This document shows positions 1-11,178 of a stretch of DNA of 64,000 nucleotides, in pieces; position 1 is the stretch's first letter; each line of letters starts with the position of its first letter. This stretch comes from Lathyrus oleraceus. Taxonomy: Eukaryota > Streptophyta > Magnoliopsida > Fabales > Fabaceae. The stretch is taken from contig NC_066581.1 of assembly GCF_024323335.1 (NCBI RefSeq), positions 32,546,699-32,610,698 on the forward strand, in the 5' to 3' direction. A program made the position numbers and the translations under genes. Below the pieces are notes generated by a model that worked only from the letters and a program-made list of their open reading frames with translations, was not told the DNA's origin and made no database searches.

Positions 1-2759
1 TTTCCTCATCTGAACTTTTTCTGAAAAATCTTCAAAGAGCTCGAGCTTGGTTTGATTGTTTCATCATATGCCATCCTTTTGGAAGCTGTAGCAAGCATCA
101 AATCTCAGCTGTAAAGCCTCTCATACCACTGTTACATTAAAGCTTCATCCATGGCAGATCTTGATTGGGGCTGTTTCAAAGGTTGTTGAGCTAAAATTCA
201 TTCTCCATTCATCAATACAAACCTCCTTGTACATCTGTTTCAGCCTTTTGCAACCAAACAACCATTGTATCATCACTGTGCTCCAAATCAAGTAAGATTT
301 TGAATCTCTTTATTTTCAAAATCATGCTATGCTTTAGAAAGAACTCTCCATGCTGATTATTTTGAAACTTGAATCATGGAAAATGGTTGAATATTTAGAG
401 AGATACATGGATTCAAAGTTGTGTTGTCAAATATGTTTGTGCTTGGTTCTTTCTTGATAGCTCGATTTAGTGAAAAATAGGGTTGGATTTGTATTGTACA
501 TGTTTAGCTGATTCGAATGGTATGCTCATTTTCCAATTCTGGGAGAAAAGTTCATCTCGATTGATGGTGATGATGAACAGTGACATAAACCCTAAAATGT
601 TGAACCCAGAATTTGTTTGATCGTGTTTGGCTGTTTGGGATTTTTATTTTGCATGAAAATCACTGTTTTATTGCCATGAACCAATTGCCAGCCGACACCT
701 CCTTAAGTGAAACACAGAGTTTCACTTAAGGGATCCAAATATTGCAAGTTTGCCACTGCCGGTTTAATTAATTATTTAAATCATTTTATTTTTCAATTTT
801 TATTTCATTTGATATGCCAATCTTCCAAAAATCATAAGTCACTCAATTTTAATCCAATTTTGATGGGATTTTTTGTGAATTGCTCCTCATGACCTCTAGT
901 TTTTTATGATGATTTTTCCAGATTTTTTGCACGTGTGTATTTTAAAAATGCCTAGGGTTTGTTCATATGTATCCATTTTATGTATGCCTTGCCAAATTGT
1001 TTGTGAAATGATGATACTTTATCCAATGCTTCCCAAATTTTTTGTGCTTAAACTAGACATGTTCATGGTGATTTTGGTGTAGAGTTTGTGAATTTATCTT
1101 TGCTGGTTGGTGAGTTATGATTTTTTGAATAGGGGTGTGACAATTTGTGTCACACCATTCATGTCCAACTTCATGATTTTAATTACCATGCTTTTTGAAC
1201 TCAAATTGGTCTGGATTTTTGCATGAACATACATATGGATGTTGAGAATACATGTGATTTTTTCTGGAATTTTGGAATGCATTTCCTATTTGTTTGGAAT
1301 TTTCTCCCCTGTTTGACCAAATTGTTGACCCCTTGTGATACATGTTTGTATTTGGTTTGTGAAATTCTCATGCATTATTGGATGGATATGAAATTTTACA
1401 TGTGAATTGTAGACATCTTAAAGTTTGTCATGGTTTTAGTCCCATTCATTTATCATGTGTTGTCACTGTTTTATGATTTATTGAATTTGGTACATGTTTT
1501 GATGCTTTGTATGAGTATGCTTGAACTTGCTTTGACTTTCTGATTTTCATTGACCTACTTCCCTTGATCCAAATGAGCTGAAAATTGGTATGCTTATATG
1601 TTATGGATAATGTTTGAGCATGATTTATTTGAGGATTTATTGAAATGTTTGTGATTGGATTTGAGTTAAATCATTCTGTTGACTTCTTTGAGCTTCCATT
1701 TGACATGCTTTGACCTAATTTGCCTATGAAATGACAATGATGAATGATATGAACATGGAACCACTTGGGTTTGTTTCTTAATTGCTTGAACTTGATTTTG
1801 GATAGCTCTCACTTGCTGTTTTGGATTTCTTATCTCTTTTTGACCCTAGGCTTGTCCTAGTGGTCATGTTGCTCATGTTTTGAGTTGTTTTTTCAAGTTA
1901 AGCAACAAATGCCTTAAAGAAACTTATGCAAGTTGATTGAGCTTGATTAATTATCATGAACTAACTTGTTTGTTTTGTAGGATGTTTAGCTCATATCCTT
2001 TGAGCTTTGTGCATTGCACATTTGAACAATTGTGTTGACTGTTGATCCCTATCTCATTTTGATTTAACTTTGAATTGTATACTGATGTTGTCTGACTGGT
2101 TTCAGGTACCTTTAGTTGCTCAGTTCTTTTAAGAACTTGCTTTGCTTTGCTTGATAGCATTTGCTTTGAGGTAGAATCCTTTTTCTTCATGTAGTCTGGA
2201 AGACCTGGCATGTTACTTGGCCAGGCACCTGTCTGAAGTCCTCCTTAAGAGGCAATGTTTGTGTTTGTTTACTTTTGTCCCAAGCAGGAAAAGTCCTTTG
2301 AATAAGGCAATTGGTAGACAAAAGAGATATGTAGCCTATCTCCTACTATTCTGTGAGTCACTCACCTTGCTCACACCACATGTGTTGATGCATAGTGAGT
2401 AAAAACCCAAGATCTATCGAGTCAATAATTTGTGGAGAGAGTTCCATCTTTCTGAACTCCCACATCTTCTGATATTCAAAGCTCTCCCTGACCAGGGATA
2501 AGAGCATGAGGCACACCCCTCATATCCTCTCATCTGCTTCACCTTGGCTCTCAATGTCAAGGTTAAGAGCACCATTAACCCTATTCCAGTTGGCTTTAAT
2601 GCCTAACCTTTTGTATGAGCCTTATTGCTTGGTTATAGTGTGTGCTGAATAACTTCATTTGATTGATTGCTTATTTCATTTGTACATGTCTGCTTGCATG
2701 CCTTGTGCATTTATCACCATTAATTGCTCATTAGTGCATGATCATTTCATCTGTCTTTG

Positions 2760-3175
2760 TGACATATCTTTGTTGTTTGCCCATTGAGGACAATTGTAAG
2801 ACCATTCATTGGCCATTGTTCCTATGATATGGAAGTGAGTATAAGACCATCTCATTGGCCACTCATCTTCTCTTTGCTTGATGCATTTGCATTTGTTGTA
2901 TGTGAGGATGCAATTGTAAGTCCCTGCAAGTTGGCTTTTGCTTTCCTATGATCATATGTTGGATATTGGTATAAGCCCAGACAGATTGGCATCCGGTATC
3001 CAAGTTTCGTTTTGTTTTAGGAGATTGGAATAAGTCCATCTATTGGCTTCCGATATCCTTGTTTCTTCGTTTAGGAGATTGGTGTAAATCCATCTAGTGG
3101 TATCCGGTATCTGCTTTGTTTGTGAGATTGGAGTAAGACCATCGAGTGGCATCCGGTATCATTTGTTTGCTTATT
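2760..3175 (+). repeat. degenerate 50-65 bp tandem repeat inside LTR-D
   Basis: Units carry a core of the type GAGATTGGNRTAAGNCCATC, followed by TGGCATCCGGTATC and a T-rich spacer. The best copies are near 2965, 3020, 3073 and 3123. The same array occurs on the minus strand in both Ogre-B LTRs (about 39540-40200 and 52915-53580). It is therefore a standing part of this LTR family and not a local duplication. Confidence 0.7.
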
Positions 3176-3760
3176 TTGTTATTGCTCATTGCCTATTCCA
3201 AAGGACACATTTGAGTCATCTTCAATATGATCTCAAGAGGTGAACCTTCTAGGAAGTTTTACACTCCATCTTCATCCATTCATCCCATTTTGTCCTAAAC
3301 CTTTTCACACATTGCTTTCAAAACTTGAGATAGATATTGTGCAAACCTCTTCATGTTTTCAAATTAAAAACCTGGACCCTAAGTCCTTGACTTTTTTCAA
3401 ACTCCATTTCATAATACTTCTTTTGAATCAATCTTAATCATACTTTGACCATACTTTCATGAATACTCATAATCAATTAACTTCACCCATTCAATCGTTT
3501 TGTGGCTTTGTCCATTCTTGCTAAGTTTTCACACATTAGCCATAGGTTTCAATTATCATTGTGGTTGATGTAAATCTTACCCTATCCTTAGTGAGTCGAC
3601 TATAAGACTTCCGTACTGAAAACAGGGTTAACCCCTCTAGTACGTCGAAGCTATCCTCGCATGGTGGATTGTTGTTTTGGTTGAGTTTTCTCCCATTGAT
3701 AATGAAAGACCTTAGGGCTTGTGTTTTAAAATGAACTCACAAACTTTTGGAAATCTTTTA

Positions 3761-3810
3761 GCCGAACTACGGCGTTTTGATCCTTACCTTTGATGGAAGG
3801 TACGTAGGCA
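3761..3810 (+). promoter_or_regulatory. conserved U5 stem-loop (CCGAACTACG...TACGTAGG)
   Basis: GCCGAACTACGG is followed after about 28 bases by GGTACGTAGGCA. CTACG and CGTAG can pair as an outer stem, and CCTT/AAGG can pair inside it. The same arrangement is found about 350-410 bp before the 3' end of the other Ogre LTRs here. A role as an RNA structure is inference. Confidence 0.45.
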
Positions 3811-4174
3811 ACGGGTTCATCCGTTCGAACACAAAAACAATAAAAATTGTATATTCTTTTCTCATCATCCCAATCATGTTTGCACAATAAATATTTCATA
3901 ACAAATAACAATTTTATACAACAAGTGTGAAAAGGGCTCCCTAGGAGTACCTAGGACGTGATGGGTGCCTAACACCTTCCCATTGCGTAATTTACCCCTT
4001 ACCCAGACTCTCTGATCTTTTTTATTAGTTTTCTACGAGTAAAACTTCTTAGGCTTTTGTTCTCTTTTTAGCCAGTCCTTTGGATAAATAAAAGTGCGGT
4101 GGCGACTCGAATTCATTGTATGCTTTGCTTATGGTTTAATCAATAAATCATATAGCGACGAATACACCGCTACA

Positions 4175-4372
4175 CAGGGAGACCGCTGATTATGTATTTG
4201 ACAGTACTTGACAATTCTATGGGTTGTCTTCTCGGTCAACACGACGAGACAGGTAGGAAAGAGCATGCCATCTACTACCTGAGTAAAAAAATTCACAGAT
4301 TGCGAGTCGAGATACTCAATGCTTGAAAAGACATGTTGTGCACTTGCATGGGCTGCTAAGCGATTGAGATAA
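4175..4372 (+). pseudogene. Ogre-C pol: reverse transcriptase tail, frameshifted
   Basis: This stretch encodes the end of the Ty3/gypsy reverse transcriptase and the connection region, reading RPLIMYLTVLDNSMGCLLGQ. It aligns with the last codons of the Ogre-A reverse transcriptase at 63950-64000. A run of seven A at 4285-4291 shifts the frame by one base; beyond it the frame reads FTDCESRYSMLEKTCCALAW. An in-frame TAA at 4370-4372 then cuts it off from the long ORF that follows. The left end is cut by LTR-D. This shows both that LTR-D interrupts pol and that Ogre-C pol is dead. Confidence 0.8.
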
Positions 4373-4375
4373 TAC

Positions 4376-6211
4376 ATGCGAACTCACACAACCTTATTGA
4401 TCTCCAAGATGGATCCAGTCAAGTATATATTCGAGAAGCCATCTCTCACCGGAAGGGTTGCTCGTTGGCAAATGGTACTGACAGAGTACGATATCCAGTA
4501 TACATCCCAGAAAGCCATCAAGGGGAGTATTCTGTCAGACTATCTTGCTCAGCAGCCGATTGATGATTATGAGCCGATGAAGTTTGATTTTCCGGATGAA
4601 GACATCATGTTCCTCAAGATGAAAGACTGTGAAGAGCCAGTTGTTGAGGAGGGACCTGATCCAGACGAAAAGTGGACTTTGTTGTTTGATGGGGTTGTCA
4701 ATGCCAGAGGAAGTGGAATTGGTGCTGTCATTACTACTCCGAAAGGTGCCCACATGCCTTTCACCGCTCGTCTGACTTTTGAGTGCACCAATAATGAAGC
4801 TGAGTATGAAGCCTGTATCTTGGGTATTGAGCAAGCCATTGATTTGAAAATCAAGACTCTGGACATCTTCGGAGATTCAGCTCTAGTGATCAATCAAGTG
4901 AATGGTGATTGGAACACCCTCCAGCCCAATCTGGTCCCTTACAGAGATTACATGAGAAGATTGTTGACTTTCTTCACGACAGTAAAGCTGTATCATATAC
5001 CTCGTGATGATAATCAGATGGCAGATGCTCTTGCCACTCTATCCTCCATGATCAACGTGATTCAGTGGAACCACCCTCCCAAGATCGATGTGATGCGCCT
5101 CGACAGGGCCGCGTATGTGTTTGCTGCTGAACTGGTGGTTGATGACAAGCCCTGGTACCACGACATCAAGTGCTTTCTGAAGAATCAAGAGTACCCTGCA
5201 GGGGAATCCAACAATGATAGAAATACTTTGAGAAGATTGGCAGGCAGTTTCTTCTTGAACAAAGACGATGTGTTGTATAAGAGGAACTTCGACATGGTTC
5301 TGCTCAGATGCGTGGATAGACACGAAGCAGACATGTTAATGCAGGAAGTTCATGAAGGCTCCTTCGGTACTCATGCCGGCGGACATGCAATGGCTAAGAA
5401 ATTGTTGAGAGCGGGTTATTACAGGATGACCAGGGAAACTGATTGTTTCAAATATGCTCGGAAGTGTCATAAATGCCAGATTTATGCTGATAAGGTACAT
5501 GTTCCGCCAAATCCTTTAAATGTGATGTCTTCTCCATGGCCTTTTGCTATGTGGGGCATTGATATGATTGGAAAGATTGAGCCGACCGCCTCCAATGGGC
5601 ATCGCTTCATCCTTGTTGCCATTGACTATTTCACCAAGTGGGTCGAAGCAGCGTCATTCGTGAATGTCACCAGACATGTGGTTGCCCGATTCATTAAGAA
5701 AGAAATCATTTTTCATTATGGGATTCCCGAAAGAATCATTACTGATAATGGTTCTAATCTCAATAACAAAATGATGAAGGAGTTGTGCCGGAACTTCAAC
5801 ATTCAGCATCACAATTCCTCCCCTTATCGCCCTAAGATGAACGGCGCTGTTGAGGCAGCAAATAAGAACATAAAGAAGATTGTGCAGAAGATGGTCGTCA
5901 CGTACAGAGATTGGCATGAGATGCTACCCTTCGCCTTGCATGGGTACCGTACTTCAGTACGTACATCGACCGGGGCAACCCCTTACTCCCTTGTGTATGG
6001 TATGGAAGCAGTCCTACCTGTTGAAGTGGAGATTCCTTCTCTAAGAGTCCTGTTGGATGTCAAGTTAGACGAAGCTGAATGGATTCGGACAAGGTTCAAT
6101 GAGTTGAGTCTTATCGAAGAGAAGCGAATGGCAGCCATTTGTCATGGGCAGTTGTATCAGAGTCGGATGAAGAGAGCCTTTGATCGGAGAGTGCGTCCTC
6201 GATGTTTCTAA
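4376..6211 (+). CDS. Ogre-C pol: RNase H and integrase (open 611-codon remnant)
   Basis: This is the C-terminal half of a Ty3/gypsy polyprotein; the ATG is internal, not a true start. An RNase H domain spans about residues 100-225, with acidic residues at D105 (FDG), E141 (NNEAEYEA), D167 (GDSALV) and D217 (MADAL). The integrase zinc finger follows, with H326 and CHKC at 364-367. The DDE core has D396 (WGIDMIG), D457 (TDNGSN) and E493 (NGAVEA), leaving 35 residues between the last two. All key residues are present, so the domains look recently functional although the gene is broken on both sides. A TAA at 6209-6211, within RCF*VGDLVLKR, ends it 64 codons early, probably from CAA. Family assignment is firm; activity is not implied. 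Confidence 0.9.
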   Translation: MRTHTTLLISKMDPVKYIFEKPSLTGRVARWQMVLTEYDIQYTSQKAIKGSILSDYLAQQPIDDYEPMKFDFPDEDIMFLKMKDCEEPVVEEGPDPDEKWTLLFDGVVNARGSGIGAVITTPKGAHMPFTARLTFECTNNEAEYEACILGIEQAIDLKIKTLDIFGDSALVINQVNGDWNTLQPNLVPYRDYMRRLLTFFTTVKLYHIPRDDNQMADALATLSSMINVIQWNHPPKIDVMRLDRAAYVFAAELVVDDKPWYHDIKCFLKNQEYPAGESNNDRNTLRRLAGSFFLNKDDVLYKRNFDMVLLRCVDRHEADMLMQEVHEGSFGTHAGGHAMAKKLLRAGYYRMTRETDCFKYARKCHKCQIYADKVHVPPNPLNVMSSPWPFAMWGIDMIGKIEPTASNGHRFILVAIDYFTKWVEAASFVNVTRHVVARFIKKEIIFHYGIPERIITDNGSNLNNKMMKELCRNFNIQHHNSSPYRPKMNGAVEAANKNIKKIVQKMVVTYRDWHEMLPFALHGYRTSVRTSTGATPYSLVYGMEAVLPVEVEIPSLRVLLDVKLDEAEWIRTRFNELSLIEEKRMAAICHGQLYQSRMKRAFDRRVRPRCF

Positions 6212-6403
6212 GTTGGAGATTTAGTGTTGAAAAGGATCCTTCCTCCTCAAACAGATCACAGGGGCAAGTGGACTCCTAACTATGATGGACCGTATATTGT
6301 CACCAAGGTTTTTGATGGCGGGGCCTTAATGCTTGCAACTATGGATGGTGAAAACTTCACTTCCCCTATGAACACAGACGCAGTTAAAAAATACTTCGCA
6401 TAA
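6212..6403 (+). pseudogene. Ogre-C pol: integrase C-terminal tail after a stop
   Basis: The frame of the long pol ORF continues after the TAA at 6209 as VGDLVLKRILPPQTDHRGKW and ends AVKKYFA-TAA at 6401-6403. This is the usual C-terminal end of an Ogre/Tat integrase. The same end occurs in Ogre-B at 49378-49716 on the minus strand. Only one nonsense change separates it from the main ORF. Confidence 0.85.
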
Positions 6404-7099
6404 AATAGACCCGCTGGACAATAAAAAGAATAGTCCAGGCAAAAAATTGGGCATCCCGACGAACCAAGAAAATGAAAATGTTCGGGCAAAAATTAGGGAT
6501 TAAAAATGAAAAGATTGTACACCCGGTAAGTTGAAGACCTGAAAGGGCAACTTAGACAAAAATGGGTATCCCGGTGGATTGAAAACCCGAAAAGGGCGAT
6601 CCAGGCAAAAATTAGGGATTAAGCGAATGACTGCGTTCTGAGTAGTTCTGAACCTCATCCCATGTCGATAACTGGAAACTTTCGAAAGGTAGGAAACATT
6701 CCAATCACTCTTTTCGGAAAAGCTGATCATCTGGAGGATCTTGAAGACGAGCGAGTCATAGCAGAATTGGAACCCGATAGGAATCCATTTCACATTGCCA
6801 TTAGATCAATTTCTGTTTTTATCTTTTGTGCGATTACCTCTTTCCAGGGATTGCTTCCTGATGTAAATGCCTATTCAAAGGCCACTCAATCAATAAAATC
6901 ATGTTATTCAGTACATCTCTGTGTTCATTTTCATTTTACTGTTTTGTGTGCAAAAATGACGTCCGAATTTTTGATAAACATTGCATCATGAAACATAAGA
7001 GCTTTACAGGTACGTGCTCAATAAACATTGAAAATTGTTGTGAATTTTAAGTGCTTTGGATCGTCTATTCAGAACAGGTATACTCGGGGCATTTCCTTG

Positions 7100-7910
7100 A
7101 GGTTCCCAGCAGATGATCACGGATGTTTTTCCTCAATAGTTGGTATTTGGTATCTTATCCCTACAGAGCTGGTCCAAGCGTTGGATTCTTCAATCCCCAA
7201 CAGTTTCTCACCACTGTACCTCCCCCAAGTGGTTTGTTTCAGATTATACACTCCCCCAGTAGAGTTGACAATGCCAGACTGTATATCCCCAGCGGAGTTG
7301 ACAGTGACAGACTGTATCTTCCCAGCAGAAGCAGCTGCTCCTCAGAGTTCGATGCCAGATCGATGATCTCGACGCTAGATCCATGGTCTCTTTCCCTGAA
7401 ACAGAATCTCGGTACCGTATCGGTGTTTGCTTCCCCTGCTGAGTCGTCTCTCTCGCAGATTATGGTTGCCAGAACCACTGTCGCTTTCCTCAACAGCAAG
7501 TTTTCAGCGTCGTCCTCTCCTCAGTCAGAGCCTCGGTATTTTGTTATTGCTAGCATACCGCGTGGCCGGTCATTTCCCCACATAGTTCATTGTGCTGTGT
7601 ATCTCCAACAACATTGCCAGGGCCCAGAAGATGGTGATCATTTCCCCAGCAGAATTCCTTGCCTCGGTTTGGCGTTCTCTCTAATCAAGCATTTCGCATC
7701 CCTGCATGTAGAATCATATTGCATTGCATCTTCCCAAATTGCGTAGCATTTCCATTTTCATAGAGCATTACACCATTGAAAAATTCAAACATACGCATGT
7801 AAAGCATAAGGCATTCTCGGTATCCCAAGTGATAAGCCAGAAGTTTTTTCCAGTACTCAGACTGAAGATTGTTCATGACTTATCTCTACTATCCCCAGCA
7901 TAGGTCGTTG
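7100..7910 (+). repeat. scattered PBS-complementary motifs (TCCCCAGCAGAGT-like)
   Basis: At least six copies of a motif close to TCCCCAGCAGAGTCG, the reverse complement of the Ogre primer binding site, lie in the sense strand. They are TTCCCAGCAGATGATC (7103), CCCCCAGTAGAGTTGAC (about 7253), TCCCCAGCGGAGTTGAC (7286), TTCCCAGCAGAAGC (about 7319), TCCCCAGCAGAATTCC (7643) and TCCCCAGCATAGGTCG (7892). The tail of Ogre-B shows the same thing in the same sense relative to the element. Confidence 0.7.
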
Positions 7911-7969
7911 GCCCATGTGCCGCCTCAATTATCTTTCCCTATTTCTGCCGATACTGACAGGCATGAAAG

Positions 7970-8480
7970 GTTTCCGGTATTCAGACCGAAGTGGCATTCA
8001 GGCCAATTTTCCGGTATTCAGACCGAAGTGGCATTCAGGCCAATTTTCCGATGTTCAGATCGAAGAAGTTTCCGACGTTCAGGTCGACGCAACTTGTGGC
8101 ATTCAGGCCAGGTTTCCGGTATTCAGACCGAAGTGGCATTCAAGCCAATTTTCCGATGTTCAGATCGAAGAAGTTTCCGACGTTCAGGTCGACGCAACTT
8201 GTGGCATTCAGGCCAGGTTTCCGGTATTCAGACCGAAGTGGCATTCGGGCCAATTTTCCGATGTTCAGATCGAAGAGGTTTCTGACGTTCAGGTCGACGC
8301 AACTTGTGGCATTCAGGCCAGTTTTTCGGTATTCAGACCGAAGTGGCATCCATGCCAATTCTCCGATGTTCAGATCGAAGAAGTTTCCGACATTCAGGTC
8401 GATGCAACTTGTGGCATTCAGGCCAATTTCCCGGTATTCAGACCGAAGTGGCATTCAGGCCAGTCTCTCGATGTCCAGAT
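7970..8480 (+). repeat. 105-bp tandem repeat, about 4.5 copies
   Basis: The marker AACTTGTGGC recurs at 8091, 8196, 8301 and 8406, exactly 105 bp apart. Each unit holds two GTGGCATTCAGGCCA-like halves plus GATGTTCAGATCGAAG and GACGTTCAGGTCGACGC. More degenerate copies run to about 8640. The period is a multiple of three and the unit has no stop in any forward frame. That explains several overlapping open frames, none with coding features. Confidence 0.9.
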
Positions 8481-8800
8481 CGATGTTAATAATCTCATAT
8501 CTTCCGATGCTCAGATCGAAGTCATTTCCAGTATTCAGACTGATGAGTGGCATTCAGGCCATGGTTATTTCTGTGGTACCATTTATTTTGGTATCCAGTT
8601 TAACATTCTTTTTCGGTATTCAGACCAGCTCTCACCGTACTAGACGGATTCTTCTTTCAAGACCACCTCTTTGCCGATTCTGACAGGCATTGTCACTTCA
8701 CTTCACTTCAGTGTAAATTTTCGGGCTTTTATTGTATTCAATCCCTTGATACCTCGAAAGTGCGAAAGCCGCTGCTATCTTTTTTTCGGGTCTCCAGTTG

Positions 8801-8816
8801 ATTGAATAGGGGCAGC
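8801..8816 (+). promoter_or_regulatory. polypurine tract of Ogre-C
   Basis: ATTGAATAGGGGCAGC lies directly before the 3' LTR start TGTAGCACC. The AATAGGGGCA core is shared with the other Ogre elements here (minus-strand copies at 17382 and 44443). It is the expected primer for plus-strand DNA synthesis. Confidence 0.8.
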
Positions 8817-9076
8817 TGTAGCACCTCAAATTTGCCCCCCCTCATTCATGCATTCATTTTTAGGTCATTTAACATTTCATATTGCATCTCATCATGTCAG
8901 TCAGAATTAGATCCAAGAAGCTTGAATATCATCCAAGACACTTTGTGGGTTTTATCTGGGTGATCAGTCAACACACAGGAATGACTTGAGTTACTTCCAA
9001 CATGTTCAAATGGGGTCTATTCATCATTCAAAACGCTAATCTTGAAGGAGCAAAAGTTTGTTCACGAGCTGTCATG

Positions 9077-9110
9077 CTCGCTAGGCGAGCAGTGTGGTTC
9101 GCCTAGCGAG
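9077..9110 (+). repeat. perfect 12-bp inverted repeat, 10-base loop
   Basis: CTCGCTAGGCGA (9077-9088) is followed by a 10-base loop and TCGCCTAGCGAG (9099-9110). Related CGCTAGGCGA copies follow to 9160 and again near 9690-9730. It lies in the U3 part of LTR-C. Function unknown. Confidence 0.85.
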
Positions 9111-11029
9111 TCTGAACTGTCATGCTTGCTAGGCGAGCAAATTCTTCGCTAGGCGAAGCGCACGCGTTTTAAAATATAACAGAAAAATCTTGGACTTGGA
9201 CCTCTCTCATTTGAGCCCACAAAGCCACGAAAATTAGGTTATAAATTCTGAAAATTTCATTGAGCAAAACCTTATTCTATTCCTATGATCCTAGAGAGAG
9301 AAGAGCTAACAGAATTCAGAGCAGCCTCCAGAGATTGAAGGGAACTCATCTGCAAAGAACCAATTCCATCTCATATAAACCCTAAGATTGTTCTGCAAGC
9401 CCAACCGTGCAATTGAATTTCATTCGATCTCTCCAATCAGGTTTTCCTTATTCCCATTACTTTACGCTTTCAATCTAGCATGAGGTATTATGTTTGAATC
9501 CGGGAGAGTGGGTATAGTTAGTTTTTGCATGTGGGTTTAGATGTGTATGAATGTGTAGAACAATGCCTTGAATGCTTGATCACTTAATTTCTGAGATGGA
9601 TACCATAGGGTTTGGGGTTTCTAAAATCGTACTGTTATCTGAGAAGAATCCAGAACCCACAGGCACTCGCTAGCACCTCGCTAAGCGAACCTGTAGCGAA
9701 GCTTCGCTAGGCCTTCACTAGGCGAAGCAGTAGCGATCGCGACAGTAGCTGCTTTTTTCTGTTTGCTCTCCAATCTGTTTTGTGTTTATTATGACATGAT
9801 TTCTATTACGTCCGGGCACATGTTTTGGTGTGTATGTCATGTATTGATGTGTGGATCCTTACCCCCTGACTTCGAGCTTTGATATCCTTTTGATGCATTT
9901 GTTTGACAAGAGGTTTAGGCCTCCTACCCTTGGTTGCCTTTTGTGAGCTTTTTGTGAGATTTAATGGCATGATTCATGTGGTTACATTTTGATTATGATT
10001 TGGTGCAACTTTTGATTGCACCCCATCCTATTATTCTAACTTGTTTGTTGAGTTTTTGTGAGGGCTCACATGACTCTTGAAGAGATAGCTTGCTTGGTAT
10101 TCCACTTTATTTGTGGGATACCATTTGGAGATTTATTCCGATTACTTTGCTGACTTGCTTTCTTTGATGGTGCTAGCTTGAGAGATCACCAGGTTTCTTG
10201 CTTCTTTAGTTGTTATTACTTCGGATTTTTATCCGTGTGGTAGATCTCTTGATCCCTTTATCTTTCCCGCATTTTACCGCTTTCTTAGCTGGAAGACCTC
10301 GATAGGAGGCGATGTTTTTGTGTGTTTACTTTTGTGCCGAAAGACCTCCAAAAGGAGGCATCCGTGCTAAAGACCTCCACGAAGAGGCAATTGACGGATA
10401 AAAGGGATTAGTAGTCAATCCCCCGTTATTCAGTGTGTCGTTCTTTATGCTCGCACTACGTGTCGATGCTTCAGAACAAAAGCCCAAGATCTTTTGTCCG
10501 GTCGGTCAGTGGAGAGGGTTCCACCTTTATGAATCCCCACTTTTTGTCATGAGCTCACCCTGTCCATGGTTAAGAGCTATGAGGTCTTATCCTCGTTACC
10601 CTTTTGATCTGCTCACCCTGACGTTTAGTGTCAGTGGTTAAGAGCCCGTTTGATTACCCTTCCATGGCTTGTTTGTCGAGGTTGATATGACCCCTCTTGA
10701 CTAAAGCCCTACCCATGTATGTTTGAGCCCCCTTGTTGGCATGTTTACTTTACGCATGTTTGTTTTGTATGGTGTGATCGTCTCCCCATAGGATTGCTAG
10801 GCTTCGTATAGTCTCTCGTTTGCATGTCAATTAAGGTAGCACGGTTCCTTCGTCTAGGACTTCCTTTTTGCATGAGCATTCCTAAAACACAAACAAACTC
10901 ATTGATTTTTCTTCTCCTAAGAACACGTTAACTCCTTCTACTACAGGTGAGTAAGTCTCCAAAGGTCGAGCATCTGGTAGATTGCGCAGTAACGTCGTTC
11001 ATCTAAAAAACACAAAACAAACCCGTAGG

Positions 11030-11178
11030 TAGCCGAACTACGGTTTTCTCTGATTCTCGTTCCAGATGAGTTACGTAGGTATAAGACGCGATGTCTTAGC
11101 GAGCACACTCCTCTTTAACCCATAGGTCAGCCGAGCTACGAAGACTCTGATTCTCATATTCAGATGAGATACGTATGC
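11030..11178 (+). promoter_or_regulatory. U5 stem-loop motif, two copies in LTR-C
   Basis: GCCGAACTACGG...TTACGTAGG (11031-11079) and GCCGAGCTACGA...ATACGTATGC (about 11129-11178) are about 98 bp apart. Both keep CTACG on the left and ACGTA on the right around GATTCTC-N-CAGATGAG. This is the block seen once in the other Ogre LTRs. Confidence 0.5.

Larger units (their letters stand above)
1..4174 (+). mobile_element. LTR-D: 3' part of an Ogre-type LTR
   Basis: This is a long terminal repeat of a Ty3/gypsy Ogre element. Its right end reads GAATACACCGCTACA, the same end as the two LTRs of Ogre-B on the other strand. It matches them over its whole length, for example the U5 block at 3761-4110. 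By comparison with the 5.9-kb Ogre-B LTR, roughly 1.2 kb of its left end lies outside the window. No primer binding site follows the CA end; the next base is already pol of another element. So it is a 3' LTR or a solo LTR inserted into Ogre-C. The small ORFs inside it are not genes. Confidence 0.85.
6404..8816 (+). other. Ogre-C 3' tail (3'UTR), repeat-rich, no gene
   Basis: The stretch between the pol stop and the polypurine tract holds no recognisable protein. It starts with degenerate repeats of GGGCATCCCG / AAAACCCGAAAAGGGC / CAGGCAAAAATTAGGGATTA (6410-6625). It then has a series of PBS-complementary motifs (7100-7910) and a 105-bp tandem array (from about 7970). Overlapping open frames here follow from the repeats. 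In Ogre/Tat elements this region is known to vary and to carry tandem repeats. Confidence 0.75.

Noticed and set aside
7123..8683. Several overlapping open frames of 104-242 codons in the Ogre-C tail
   Set aside because: They come from the 105-bp repeat, whose length is a multiple of three and which lacks stops. They overlap in different frames and on both strands and show no protein features.
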